The notes: generated from the letters alone by a model not told the origin. 64,000 bases of DNA from Luscinia megarhynchos (GCA_034336665.1 JAPFBE010000003.1:59439352-59503351), one strand, 5' to 3'. Positions 23,481-37,904 are shown, counted from the stretch's first letter. Numbers and translations are program-made.

Positions 23481-26400
23481 CCCAGGCCTCCCCCACCTCA
23501 AACGCCCCTTGTGCTACACACAACAGCCTGTGCAGCTTGATGAGCTGCATCCCATCCGACGGGATCGGTGCTTTCTTTGGGAATCCTCCCGTGAGGAATA
23601 GTTGCGTGTCTCACCTACGAGGCTTCCACCTACCCTTTAACCGTGGTTTTGAACCAGCACCTCTTAGGCAGCACCCTTAGACAGGGTCTGGCTTTTTGCT
23701 TATTCATCTCCCGGGCAGGCGACAACCGTCAAGTGTGGCAAGAGCACCTAACCTCACCTTCCCATCCGGAATGCTATGGGGCAGGCGGCCGAGGGCAGCG
23801 CTTCCCAGGACACGGTGCTGGACCCAGGGGTGCTGGCAGCGACAAGAGCTTTCCCAGACAGGCTGCTGAACGCCTCGTGTGAGCAGAGAGTTAAGGAAGG
23901 CTTTGGAGCTGCACTTCTGCTCCCGCGGACAGTGCTGGCTATTCTGAACTCCTCCTGCTATTTGAAGGGGGAAAACCTGCTTCTTTCCTGGCCTGAATTA
24001 CCATGCAGGGCTGCTGTAAGCAGTCCCTTTCCTCGGTAGAGATGTTTGTGATTTAGCGCTGAAGAAAGCCTTTGTATGCTTATTTACAATGTGTTTCAGC
24101 ACACTTCCAGGTGACGATTAGTGGACAGGTGAAAAGCGGCTGTGGCTGAAAGGTGGAAACTAACAACAGGTATTATGCACATGGCAGCTATGATTTTTAG
24201 TGGTAGGAAGAGAATCTGATAGAAGGATCTCCTGCCTGTTATTTTCTACAGTGCTGCTTTCACCAAAGCAGTGTGGAATTACATCCACAGGTGTTGGGCT
24301 AATTATGTATGCTTACCAGCCCATCACTTTGGGTCTACCAGTGAGCACACTTATGCAACAGAAGCAATTTCCACACCACTGGGCTCATCTGATTTAAACA
24401 ATACTGGCTTGTGTTGCCTCTGTGTGTAGCTTTTTTCCCTTGGCTGGCAGGGTTAGTGTCACAGCTTTAGTTTGAGAAGTGACAACAAATAATACTGACA
24501 CACATTATACCAAGCAACACAAGGACGCAGATGGAGGACAAAATAAGAAAATTAATGCACTGATTTAGGTAAGGAGAAGAAGCCACTTTAGATCCAGATG
24601 TGCAGGTGTGGACTATTTATTTCCTGACTGGTTCTTGCTTTGCTTTTTGAGTGGTAGATGGCTGAATAAAGAAAAAGTTGCTGGAAGAATTTCTGTTAAA
24701 TGTAGCCCTGATGAAAGTAAGACGTAATTATAGCTTGGGAATCTTCTTCTAGATTATTTAGATGTAGAACACATCTTTTCAGTTTTTTAAAGCCTAGGCC
24801 CTAAGCCTGTTCACCCCTGAGCAAGCACCTTTTGAAAAACACACAGAAATCCCATGGGGAAATTCACACGCAACTTGTATTTTACCTGTAGTGTAAACTA
24901 GCTTGCAAAATCAAGGACTAGTTTAAAAAACCCACACAAACTTCAGGCCCTGAATATATTTTTTAACTATATTGCCTTTGGCTGTGTTAAATTTGCTTCT
25001 TCATCTCTTTCTCCTAACGCTGAATGCAATTGTACTTAGAAACACAGATGACAACAACACAACAAGGTTTAACCACACTCTTCTTGTCAATTGCATAAGC
25101 CTTGGTTGATACAAAATAGAGGTAAAAGAAAATACTTCTGCCAGCATTGGTCTTGTTAAATGTAACTGAATGAAGCATGAACACAGTTGCTAAGGTTATT
25201 TAATTATTTCAATTTAGGATTGTCCCCTCCTTCCTTGCCACAGAACTGCCTGGACAAGTGCAAGCACACAAACACAGATGCACAAATCTGCAGAAGAAGG
25301 TGTTACTATCTTTACTGTATTTCACTAACATGTTCAGCATTTATTTTTTATTTGCAGGTCGGTACAGAGATGAGTTCCAGCCAAGGCCTCACTTTGTTAT
25401 GTTCTGAATGGCTCTTGGGAAGTTGCTGACTTGACCCTGGAGACTTTAGAATCTAATTTTTTAATAACTGAAGGATTATTTTTTTAATTTAAAAAAGGAC
25501 TCATTTTAGCTGTCGCATAAGCATGCATTATATCCCAAGACTTCAATCGGAGCTGCACAGACATATCTGAGAGCACAATTAGGCCCTCTGGACCTTTTAA
25601 AGCTTAAAAAATAGTCATGTGTAATTCCTTCTTCTGTGGATCCTGCAAGCTTTAGGAGAATTTTTTAAAGCTGTAAATTCCTATTTATCCACTAAGAGGC
25701 TCACGGGCAATCTCCCCCTAATGGAAATAGAACTGTAAAGCTGAAACATTAATATACACAATATGATACATTAGGCAGGGAGACTCGAGAGGGCACAGCG
25801 GCCGTGCCATGGCGGAGACACAGCCAAGCAGGTTCACTCCACTTTTTTTGCATCCTGCAGGCAGGGTTCAATGTCTGACTTAATATCATTAGGACTGCAC
25901 AGTTCTCTCTTAAAAAAAAAAAAAAAGAAAGAGAAAAAATAAATCTGACCTTTGAATCCCTCATCTGCATTGGCAGCCGGTGCTGGCGAATCAGAGGGCA
26001 CAGTTTGGTCTACATGCAAGACAGCTCTATTCTTCAGTTAATATGCAAATCTCAGCCCTCCACCAACTGTAATCTCCCGCCTCTGATTGGCCTCAGTGAT
26101 GACAAAAGATCCAGGTTATTCATTAGCAGGGAAAATATGCTCTCCAGGTTCCCCCTTAAGATGAAGCATTATGAAGCCTTGAGAACATGCAGGCTAGCGA
26201 CAAACAACAATAAAGCAAGACAAAGAGAAGCCAAGAAAATGGGATTAGAACACAGGAAAGGAAAAAACTGCATTTTAAAATTTTCCTGATTCCTTTTCTT
26301 CTTTCTAGCTTTCCCTTGGGAGTTTTGCCAGTGACTGCAGATGGGCAATTTTTGCTAATTTTTTTTTTCAACCCTTGTTTTTTACATATGATGTTGTACT

Positions 26401-29400
26401 CAAGTTCACAGCAGAAGACTTGAATTTGTTCTGAGGACATAATTTCTGTACTGGAAGGCATGCGTGTGTCTGTCTTCCTGAGTCAGCTTTGTTGGCTAGC
26501 AAACAGAATACTGCAAGGCAATGTATCAACATGTATTGTTAAATATCTTGATACCAAAAATGGAATGGAGCAATTGAGCAACAAGCAGTCCATGGTTCGG
26601 TACTTCAAAAGCCATTGCAAAAACCAGCCACCAATATCTGCACCAATATTGGTTTATTCTCCACAAAACGCCAGACTTTGCTAACCTCTGAATTTAGCAG
26701 AATGTTTTCTATAAGACATGAGCTGATGGGAATGCTCATGCCAGCTAAACTGTTGAGACAGACAGTTCATTTTCCATCAGTGTTTGATACAGCATACAAG
26801 AGTAAGATGTGTTCTCCATTATATGGGATAAGAATTAAATAATTCTACTAACCCTGGTAGTGTTAAATTCTGAAGAGCCTTTGCAAAGCTGAGGTTTAGG
26901 CTTAGGAGTCTCCACAGCAGATGTGCAGCCACTCTGCTCCTCCATCTTTGGCTTTATTTTGTGAATTTTCCTTTATTCTTGCAATTCACTTTTCCTGAAA
27001 TATAACACAGTGCATTGTATTCACTCCTGTACAGATGCAGCCAGCTCTCCTGCTTTCTGCTCCAAGGTTGGAGATGAGATCAAGTTGGTAATTTCTTAGA
27101 TCAATATATCTGGGCTCAAATTGTGTTCCCAGTGAAGGCAGTATTAATTTTATCATCTGTTTTGTCACAACTGTGATTTGGCTTCTCAGGGCTGACAGCA
27201 GAGTGTTTTTGTTTAAAATTGATTTTAATTTCCCAGTAAGATGAAGAAGGCCAGGTGCTGTTAGTGCTCAGTGAGTGACTCTTTTCTTTCTTTAGGCTTT
27301 TCACCAAGGGGGAGCTAGGTAATTTTTCTGTGGGTGGACAATCCCTGTAACTAAAAAGAAGCAGAGTTCTGAGAAGTATGGTAATCTTGCCTGTTTCCCA
27401 CAAAGCAGGTAAGGCAGCTCCTTGTACAAATTACTAGACAAAAAGTGAAGCACACGTACCTGTGGGGAACCTGCAGTGAGAGTGTGATAAGGTTACCTGA
27501 CTGCAAGTCCTTGAATACCTGGGAAGGATGGAGGGCTGAGCTCAGAGAGGGCTTCACACAGGGCTTTTGATTAACTTGCCACAAAGAGAGATGCTGTAAA
27601 AAATAGAGAGCTATGCCACAAAGCCACTTTCCTTTTCTCTCTCACGCATTTCAGATACAAAGATAATGGGAACAGCACAGAGAAATGCAGGCAGATATCT
27701 GAAAATAAAGGTTAGAAGGAAAAGATTTTGACAAGGAACATGTAGGCTTCCCACAGCAAAGGTCAAGTAGTGACCTCCATGCAAATTAATGCCACTTCAG
27801 CTATTATAAAGGAACTTCAGTATTTCAGTTTCAGAAAAAGTCTGAAAAATGCATTATACAATCCATTTATTTTGTCGGGGATTTTTCCTATGTGATATGA
27901 CTATCTCTTCCAAATATATATAAGGATTCTCATTCAATAAATAATAATAAAGGTAGGAAATAATTAACACTTAAATGTGTTCTCTCCTGGTCGTGCTTTA
28001 GGGGAGAATGGGAGAAGAAAACCTCTACATGCTTCAGCAGGCAGAGCTACAAGCACGTCCAAGCAGATAATTGACACAGCTGTTGAGCCAGCGCAGTGTT
28101 AACTCTGTTTTAAGCTTCCTCAAATCATGCAGCTTTAGAAACCATGTCACTTAATTGGATTGCTGCGGGCCTGGCAGCTCCCCGTGTACCGTGTGCTAAC
28201 GGGTTGCATCGTGTGATCGGGGACGTGAGCTACTGCTGCCAGCCCTGGGAACCCGCCCTGCAGCTTGGTTGGCATCTTCCAACCGCTATCAGAAAATGAG
28301 AACAACTGCGCTCCTCTCCTAAGTGTGGAAAATTAAATCTAGGGGAATTCAAAACCACCACGTATGGCAAGCAGGATACTTGGGCCAAAGCTCACGTAGA
28401 TGATTTTCCACCCTGTGGCCAGTTCCACTGAAACTCCAGTTAACTCAAAGAGGCTTCTCAGAATAATCACTCTGACTTAGATAAGGAAAAGTCTGCTGAA
28501 CGAGGTCTTTATAATCCCTCAGGGAAAAAATGAAGACAGTTCACAAGGCAACACTACATAAGGTCACTAAACTCAGGTAGAGAGGCAGTGTGGATCATAC
28601 AAGCTAAATAGCAGACTGACAAATTCAAAGGTGCAGTTTCCTTTTCCTCACTAATGAAGCAAATACTAAGAATATTTGTAAGCTGTAGTTGTCCCCAAGG
28701 CACAAGCCACAGGTAGGTGCCAAATCATCATCAAAAGTCTGTGAGAATTAAGGTACCTCTCTGGCTTTTGAGTCAGAAAACACCTACCTTGCTTCAGAGA
28801 TTTTTCAAAAGAGAAGTTTGATATTTTGATTGTTATTATTCTGTCTCTTTGATCTCATGAATGCCTACTATACTTTATCACTGTTCTGCTTATTTTGTAT
28901 TTTTTATTTGGAAATCACTCCAAGTAGGCATAATCCTTGTTCTTAATTCTTATCTAGATATTACTGCCCCATCAGGGGGAAGGGAGTGTACTCAAAGCAC
29001 AGACTTTTAATGTTTCTCATGTTAATGTCAATAAATATTGAGTTAAGTAGGTACTCATTATTTTATGGACAAATATCTGTTTTTTCAACAACATCATGGG
29101 TAATTTTCAAAACAGACAAAAGTAAACATTCTGCAAGATTCAATTTCAGTAGGCTAGTCCTGATTTTTATTCTTGGGGGATGGAGGAGGAAGGTTTGTTG
29201 TCGTTTCATTTTTTCTTAAACTTTATCTTTGTTTATCTTTGCAGAAAATGATGTGTAAAGTTACTATGTCCAGACATTCTTCTCTGAGGGCACTATCACC
29301 ATTTTTCCCTCATTTGTCCCTCTTACTTTTTGCCTTAGGTAATAAGTAGTCCTTGTGCAATCCCATCAGATAGGCTGTTAAAAGATTATTTTTCCCAAAC

Positions 29401-32348
29401 TAGGCCATTCTTCAAGTCAAAGACTCAGCCTGACCTACCTTGCCTGCAAAGATCTCCCTAAGTGAGACTATAAAATCCTTCCACTGTTCTTTGTCATAAC
29501 CACATCACTATTCAAAGTTTCTACAAGCCATTAACTATCTGTACAGTCCATCCACATTTTTCATGCATATTTCCATCAAATAATCCTTAATTTGAGCGAC
29601 TCTCACCCAGCATTGCACTGTGATGTTGTAAATAGTCTAGATTTTTACTAGGAGGAGAGATTCTGATTTTTTTTCCTTAGTTCATCACTATAAAGCAGCC
29701 ACAGGTAGAGTGACTCTTCAGCAATACACAGCGGTGCTATGTAATGTGATAATCAGGAATGGAAAATAACGACTAATATATTCAGCTGAATTGGCAACTG
29801 AAATTTCCATAGGTGGAATATAATTACCTAAGCTGGCATTCTGCCAGGACACTGGGGTTAACATTATTGCTCCTACAATAGTCCTATCTCTGAGTAATAT
29901 GGAAAAAAGTAGCAACAGGATTTTTTAATTGAACCAGTGTGAACCCAGCTACAGTAGGTTGCAGTCCAATTAAAATTGACAACCCAGTGAAGTGGATACA
30001 CATAACACAGAGATAAATATAGAAAATCCGAGTTGTTCTCTTTTTCTTTGTCTTCTCCTCTTGGTGTGTAGGGTTTTTTCCTGCTGGATATTTAATTTCA
30101 TTTTCAGAATCTTTTGATGCCAGGAAACTATCATTGACTGGAAACACTTACTAGCTTTTTGCAGCCAGTTTTCATAACTTAAAATAAAGATGGAAAAATA
30201 CATCCTTCTAAATGTTTCAGCATTGCATTTCTTTCCTTTTCTACAGTTCACAATATTAAAATTACATTGGCTGTGCAGCAGAAGATTAGAAAGAGCAACA
30301 GCTTTTAACCTTTAATAGTAAATGATGCTGAAGTCACTAGATCTGTCTTTGAAGCACATAAAGTGCATGCACCATCAATTGAAAACTTGGAGCTCACAGT
30401 CAAGCTAACTCCTGAAAGGCAAAAATACTTCGTTTTCTCTTTCCTTTTTCTTTTTTTTTCTTTTGGGAAAAATTAAATACTTGACATGGCATAAAATATA
30501 TTGCACTGTTTACTCCTGATTCTGTATTCTTTACTCACATGAGTATGTTTTTCTCAGACCATGCAAAGAGCCACCGAGGTCAGTGGGACTCCTGGGGAAT
30601 TACTATTCCCTATCTTGCAGAGGTGTTGCAAGGCACACTTCATTAGTGCTCTGAAGCACTCTGAGAGCCCTAGATAACAGCTGCTATATGTTGTAATAAA
30701 ATACAACTATTCATTATTACTGAAGAGCTAAACCATATCTGTAATTGACCATTGCTAGATTCTTTTCTGAAGTTATTGGGTTTGGAGATATGCCTCAAAA
30801 TCTGTTATTTAATAGAATGAAAAAAGTAAAGCAGCAATGGGGTTGTTTTAAGAGCAAAACAGAAGAAAGCTCCCCTGGGCTGTATCCTATTGACCCCTAG
30901 TTCCATTATTTTTTCTGAAATGTTTTTCCATTTAAGGCATTGCCACCGAGTCCTTCCCAGGAAGCTCTGGGAAAGGATATAAACTGAGGTCTTTACTAAG
31001 CTTGTAAGTAACATCTCTGAAAATGGAGGGTTGATTTATTTACTGACAGCCAACTATAAGGGGGGAAAACCCTCCAGGCTTTGGTTGTGAATCTTCTATA
31101 ATACAATAAATGGTGCCATCTACTGGCTCTCTTTTGCTTTTGCTTAGTGTCACAGTTTGATTGTGCAATATAGCTACTGCAAGTAGCATTAAAACACCAA
31201 AGAAACCAAGCCAACATGACTCTAGCTAGCATACTTCTTGGATCTCAGGGTGATTTACAGGAGTCCATAAAGCAAACAAGCCTAAAATGAAATAAGAGTA
31301 GTAGGAGAAAGAAAAATTGCAAGATGCAAGCAAGGGAGGGAAGGCCGGATTCCGGCAGACGTGAAACTGGATTAAGGGTCCATACTGAAGACAGTTCAGC
31401 TAAGATGAACCAGATGCAGCCCTCCCAGAGGACAAATCAGGGATGAGGCTTCTCAGAGAGAAGAAGAGAGCTGCTCCAATCCCTCCCAATTAATTTTCTG
31501 TTAGAAAAAGACCAGCCAATCATGATGGTCTTTTTTCCCTTCCGCCCACTCCAGTTCCTACTATTAAACAAAGCAGAAAATGTAAACAGCCCTGACAGAA
31601 GAAGTATACAGACAGACAAAGATATTATGGGTCAATTTCTTTCTTACAGTTCAGTATTTTTTCTGATTGACAGCAGGAGCAAGATTTAACTCTCTGGCTT
31701 ATGTCTCAGAAGACCACATGAACTGTGACATATTCTGTTAGGTACACTGAGCAGCCTTGGCATCTGCTCTGGGGTCAGACTGGACTCACTGTAAAAGGAA
31801 CTGCCAGAGACACTATTTTTATTGTTGCTTTTAATGTGTCTGGATAATTTGCTTGAAAAAGCAAAATTGGCTGTAGAGCTATTTCAGTCTGATTTCCTAA
31901 GAAAAAGAGACTAGTGCAATCACAGTATCTGGCAAAGGGAAAACAGTTGCAAAAATACACAATGATGTCAAGTGCTTCACAAAAAAGCAGAGTGGCTATT
32001 AGTGCCCCTTTGGAGGAAAAAGCATGAACAAAAGTTCTTGGATATAACACAACCCCAACAGATGCAAATCCACATGAAGGTGCTCTCCTTCAGTTTGACT
32101 TGTCATAAAATACGTTTGTCATGATAGTCTTCACTCAGTAAGAAACAGATAAGCAGGAAAGGATGGGAATGCAGGTTATCAGGGCTTTTATTGCTACAAA
32201 TGGAACCCACATCAGAGCAAGTTACAGCTTCTTGGGCTTCAGCTTTATCTCCTGCCAATGCAGATCATGATTACCTGTGCCTCATGGAGTGATTTTAGAT
32301 TTTAAAAATATCAGAAGTTGGAAACCATCTCTTGACACAGATGCAGAT
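23481..32348. other. Intergenic stretch, no gene seen
   Basis: I see no coding exon. Notable patches are a promoter-like segment near 26.0-26.1 kb with an octamer and an inverted CCAAT box, and a CpG-enriched segment at 28150-28310. The remainder is AT-rich with short chance ORFs. On the ENOX1 model this is 5' flanking DNA between the ENOX1 promoter and the 3' end of CCDC122. Confidence 0.45.
26043..26090. promoter_or_regulatory. Octamer motif and inverted CCAAT box cluster
   Basis: The exact octamer ATGCAAAT (POU/Oct factor site) lies at 26043-26050. An inverted CCAAT box (ATTGG) lies at 26086-26090 inside 'cgcctctgattggcc'. The pairing within 50 bases of slightly GC-enriched DNA resembles a small promoter or enhancer. 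No adjacent exon was found, and either motif alone is expected by chance, so this is tentative. Confidence 0.3.
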
Positions 32349-32476
32349 TTCACAGAGCATTCTGAGTTGGAAGGGACCCACATGGACGAATTCAAGTCCA
32401 GCTCCTAAGAGAATGGCTCATATGGGGATCAAACCCACAACCTTGACACTTTAGCACCATACTCTAACCAGATGAG
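32349..32476 (-). mobile_element. TguSINE1-type SINE: tRNA-Ile head with CR1 tail
   Basis: Read on the minus strand, the head is tRNA-like: 'ctggttagagtatggtgcta' (positions of the D-arm, A-box end and anticodon stem of tRNA-Ile), then 'ggttgtgggtttgatcccc' corresponding to the T-arm B box 'GGTTCGATCCCC'. It continues directly into a CR1-type 3' tail, 'gagctggacttgaattcg' and 'gggtcccttccaactcag'. A tRNA-Ile-derived SINE with a CR1-X tail is the published architecture of TguSINE1, which arose in passerine birds and borrows CR1 machinery. The first bases of the tRNA head are missing or diverged. It is non-coding and transcriptionally inert here as far as can be seen. Confidence 0.82.
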
Positions 32477-35400
32477 AATCAGAAGGGCAAAGATACTCAG
32501 ACAACTCTCACTGCAGAGTCCCATCTCTACTCCTGGACCCCAAGGTAGGATTTTGATATAGTCCTCGTGAGAAGGAGTGTTAGAATACAGGAATTTCAGG
32601 CAATGCAACTCCATTTTGGAGTTGTGCTGGAAAGGACTGGGAACACTGGAGTTGCTGTGCAAGCCTTTCAGAAAGCCCTTAAGATGAGAGACTTCTGAAA
32701 TGTAAAATCACAAAACACAGGTTAAGAACCCTACTGCCACATGTGTTATCATGGCTTATAAAAGGGGGCAGCTGGGGACCACAAGCTTATGACAATAAAA
32801 GCGGTATACATTTTGTGATTAGCAGGCAAACCTGCTCTACCAGACTCTGTTTTCATGTCAATGTGTGCAAATATTTCCTCAGTTTAGTTTACCCAGTAGT
32901 TGATGGCCTTACATCATAAATCCAAAGTTCTGCCAGGTACAGGATAAGGTTTCCATTAGTCTCCCTTTCCATTTTTCATCAGAGTCAGATTACTGTATGA
33001 TTTTAACCTAACGAAGAGGATATTCAGTACATTGATTCCTTCCACCACACAGGGCAGTTCCTGTCCCAGTATGGATGTGCAAGGCTAGAAGCTCTTTTTT
33101 TGCCAACCTGCTGTCTTAAAACAGCCCAGCTCCTGTAAGAAATGTGCTGGTAATACTTCCATTCTCCAGCTCCTGTAGGAATTTCTTTGGACAACGTGTA
33201 GCATTGAAGAAATTGGCCACTTGCTGCTGTGCATAAAGGCCACAGCTTCCAGCTTGATTCCTGGCTCCCAGAACAGGCTGGGAGCAAGCATGAGCCTAGG
33301 CAGCAGATGGGGACGTTGCTAATTGGTCTGTTTTGATGCTGGGCCATCAGCTGACAATCTCTTCACACTTCTCTCTCAGCAGTGACTTGCCATGTCAGAG
33401 CTACAGATATGGGAACCATAACAAAGGAAGTGGAAACAGCAATCACTTCAGTGCAGACAATCCCTTTCTCTCAACTGTGCTGACCAAATATGCTGCAGGA
33501 TGGTGTGAGGCAGCTTGGACTTGGCAGACACCTTGCAGACCAAAAGATGTGATTTGTACTTCTTACAGTGTCAAGCGACAATGATTTTGCACGAGTGTTG
33601 TCATTTCTAATGCATTTTTGCAGCTTTCCTAGAAAGTCTGATGACAGTTATATAAGAAGGAAAGCAGAATGCACAAAATAATATTCTGGGTGAAAACTAC
33701 AGAGGCTCATAAACATGGAATTAGAGCTCAGTAAAGGCTGAGTGCAAGATAGGTTTTGTTGCAAAAGCAGGATTCACAGCCAGGAGCAGGAATAAAAAAC
33801 TGCAGTTGAAACTGGAAGAGAATTCCAGCATGCTGGAAACAGCGGAAAAGTTTGAAAGCTGTTACATCAAATTGTTCCAGTTTAAAAAATAGCACCAGAT
33901 TACAGTCTTAATACTATGTAAGGCTTCAACTTTCACATTTTCTTATTCTCAATAGATTAATGACTACAAATCTTAGTAACTTTGCAGTAACAATTGTAGC
34001 TTTGTCTTCTGTAATGTCTCTGCCATATTTTTCAGGCTCTGGGATGGTAAATGACTGTGATTATACTGCTTTAGGGGAGGTACATCAGAGATTCTGTCTG
34101 CATTTCACTTTTGAGCAAAGTTGCTAAGTTCTCAGTGTTTTTTAAGAATTTTTCTGTCTTTCATTAAAATGAAAGAAAATTACTCATTACAGATCAGCCA
34201 TTTAGCATGCAGTAAAACAAGGAAAATGTTTATTGAATGGAAGGAGTATAATGCCACAGGTACCTAAAAAGGAATTTTACTGTCCATGTAGATCTGTTTA
34301 ATTATCTCACATGGAAAAAATCAATCTCTAGAGGGCCAAGTTCTATTCTTTCATTTTTGATGGATCTCCGTATTTCTAAATATAGGAGCTTGTCATGGGA
34401 AATGCTGGCAAGAACCATCTGTGGAGTACCTCAACAGAAAAGGTAATTTGTAACTCAAAAGCAATTGTTTGCCTTGACTTTTCTGAATGTCACCACCACT
34501 GTCCCAAACACAGGAAGAAAGGATTTGCTGTGGCATCTCCAATGCCACCAAAAAAACTCTAGCAAAGGACATCACTGCAGGGCAATTCTGCTTTCTTAGA
34601 GTGACTACTTTCACCAGGACACTTACTTGAGGAGAGGATGAATTTTCTGCTGCAGGTGATGTCCTCCTTGCTGCCCATTCCAGTAGGGAAAATCTCTTAG
34701 CCGTGCAGGCAAAGGGGCTGATCACACACAACATCAAGCACAGGATGGAGATGAATTACTTGGAATTCCAGCACTAAAGAACTACAGTGGTGTATCTGCT
34801 AAGGAGCATCATTCCCAGCTGGAGTTTACTAGGCACATCTGCAGAAGTAGGAGGTTTAATGGCTGTGAAACAGACCATTCACTTTCATGACTGCTAAATC
34901 CCCACTGAAGGAGTACTCCCACTTGGCCATGGCTTCAAAGGAACTGTCAGGTTAAACAAACTTGTCCCCAGCTACACCCCAAAGACAATCCCCGTAAAGT
35001 AATGAGGAAGAAATAAAGCAGGCACAGATTTCACACTGGTGATTTGGTCTCAATAGCCAAAGTTTCCCTTCTGTTACCCCTCACAAGTATGCTTCATTTT
35101 CCATTCAGGAGAGAAAAGAACTCAACCAAATGTATTTCCAATCAAACATTTAATCAGAATTCTCAGCTTTTCTATTGCACAGATTTAAACTTCTATTTTT
35201 ATCATACTAGCACATGTTTTCTAGTAGCAAATCTTCCCTTTCTCATTTATACTTGACCTTCTATACATCATTAATTAAAAATGTTAGCATAACAATATGT
35301 CAGCTCTTCTTGTGTTCCATTGCTTCTAAAAACAATATTGCATTGCTGTTTCTCTGATCAGCTGCTCTTTTATGCTTTTATGACAGCTTTTGTGTTGTTT

Positions 35401-37904
35401 GTTTCCCAATGTACATTGTTTTTCACATGCAAGTATTAAAAGCATATAAAATTATACAAAATGGTATCAGAAAATGAAAGCATTTGGGAAGGACAGGAAA
35501 GAAAGTTTAACACTCCCTTTGTATGAGAAAATTAGCACTCTCAAAGGTCTAAGTAAGCATGGTTAGGAATGTCTCTGGTGCCAATAACATAAAAAGTAGT
35601 CAAAATCCCTTCTACCATCATCTGTTGATAAAATGTAGCATGAAGACAAAACCAAAATAAAAATAACCAAGCAAGTACTTAGGAGAGAAGCAGAGAATTC
35701 AAAGCCATTCAAATGCACAGAAAGCCATCTGCAGCTGCTTGAGCAATATGAAGGCAAAAGTGAGTTAGGTTAAGTTTTCAAAGTGACAGATAAACACCCT
35801 ACAGGTGAAACTGCCAAGATATGGTTCCTTTTTCCACTCCAGACTCCAGTTTACCGAAGTGAGAGGGTTTAGACTACACAAAAGTTGCAGTGATTCAGCA
35901 ACTGATCTATTAGATCCTACTTTTCAACAGAAAACCAGAAAAGCTTTGAAATTCTTAATTACTACATTTCTTAAAATGGAATAAGCATCCTCTGTAGCTT
36001 CTTTTTAGGCATTGAAGGAAAGGAGTCAAATCTACCAAAAGACTGTGACTGCTATTAAAAACTGAAGTGGTGTTATTGTAATGATTTACTTTTGTAATGA
36101 GTTACTTGTGATTTCACACTTTGATCCCCTTATAAGTAGTGAGGTGTTTCTTTGTTGGTTTGTGAGTGCTAATTTCTGCAGCGCTGTGTTAAATCATTGT
36201 TATGCTGGTTTTCTTGAGCAGCAGAATGAATAATTGAATAATTATAAAGGAGAAGTTCATTTAAATGGGCTATGGCTATGGAAACAACATTTTCCTGCAA
36301 TTCAGAGAGGGGTTATATACAATTATGCAAACAACCTGTTGAAAAATAGGTTTTTTCCCATCTAGAAAATAAAATCTTTCCTGCACACAGCTTTCTTTAA
36401 AAGCAGACCAGGGAATTACATCAACTGTACTGGGATGACTTTCCTCTCCTCATGCTTCTGTTAGAAACCTTACTCTGGGTAGGATTCCAAGCTCAGCCCT
36501 CGAACTCTGCTGTTATTATAGGTAGCTCACCAAAACTCAAATGAATGTAAAACCAGATCTCAAGGGTATTGGAGGTTTAGGGATTGCTATACACCACTGC
36601 AGAATAACAGAACACCTTACAGAGCCTGCAGCACAACACAGAACATTAATAAGAAAACTCTCTTTCACTTGGGACTTTCAAGACATTTCTTTCCTAGTGC
36701 AGAAGACAGCAAAACGTGGGGTCCCATGGTGCTGAATGCACTTGAGCCATGAGAACACAGAGTGAAGGAGTAGCTGCAGTGTTGAGCTGCAATGGCACCT
36801 AGGTGCTGCCTCTCCAGCTGCTGTACTTACTGCCTTAAAGAATTTCAGCAGCTACTGCACCCTGTGAGGAAGCACTGGAGGCACCCTGAAGTCCATGGAA
36901 AACTGAGCATCAAACAAATAGCTTAGTTCAAAGAGCCAGTTTAAAAAAAGAGTAACCCTGTGAGATTCTTCTGACACTCATGGGGTTAACAGCAGGATCA
37001 GTCCTTCAGATGTTTTGCACAGGTCCCTGTCACATGAGTTAGCAGACCCTGACAGTAACATGGACTGTTGCTGTTCTCCAGCAGCTGCAGCAAGACAAGC
37101 TTATCTGCTGACCACTGAGGATTTTTCAGACTCAGGAACCTCATGTTCCACTACAGGCTCTGTAGTATAAAATGGACACAGGCCTGTGTACTACTGCTTT
37201 CCCCTCCCCAGTTTCTATCATTTCTCATTGCAGCCTATGCCTGTCTCCCAGTCACATTCCTCTGCTATATTTGTCAAAATTTATTACTTTGATTCCAATC
37301 GCTGCTCAAAGTTTTTCTGGTCATTAGGTGCTAATTTTAAAAGTCCAGGTGGAAAAGAAGACAACTCTGGAAATTTTTGCTGATGCAGGTATTATTAAAA
37401 ACTGGTGAGACAGTTCACATGACTGGAATGCTAAAGACCTTTAGATAAAATTTGCTTAGGGCAAGAGGTGAAGTAGTGAATTATACAGTGGTAGTACTAC
37501 AAAGACACTGCTAGCCTGTCTATATATCCTGATAATTCAGAAACTAATTGTGAATGTGCTAAAACATAAAAGACAAGAAAAGAATACAGCAGAGTGGGAA
37601 GGAGGGAAATTATTTATAGACCATGAAACCATAGCTGAATTATTTCTTATGACTTGTCTGCAGTGAGAGGCAGACTGCGGGGGAGCAATTGTCTTGCCAT
37701 GGGAGAATTCAATTTCAGAAATGTAGCATGGAGGTCACACAACTTATTAGAGTTTCTAAAATTATTCCTTGCTATCCTTTAACACAGAAAGTATTATTGC
37801 TCTCAGTGCAGAGTAACTCAATTATGGTCTCACTACGATGGATAGAGCTACATTAATTCTTGGCCTGCAGTCAGTCAGGGATATCTGGAGATAATAGATG
37901 GGAT

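Noticed and set aside
22573..23550. A 325-codon minus-strand ORF and several 80-270-codon ORFs on both strands
   Set aside because: They lie within the CpG island, consist of Pro/Ala/Arg/Gly-rich or poly-Leu low-complexity sequence and overlap each other in most frames. High GC removes stop codons, so these are compositional.
32400..32476. A genuine tRNA-Ile gene
   Set aside because: The acceptor stem is missing, the anticodon loop has diverged and the tRNA-like part runs directly into a CR1 tail, so it is a SINE head.
33024..34737. Minus-strand ORFs of 107 and 114 codons
   Set aside because: No family recognised, no splice context and no conserved-looking motif. Length is within chance expectation for a window of this size.
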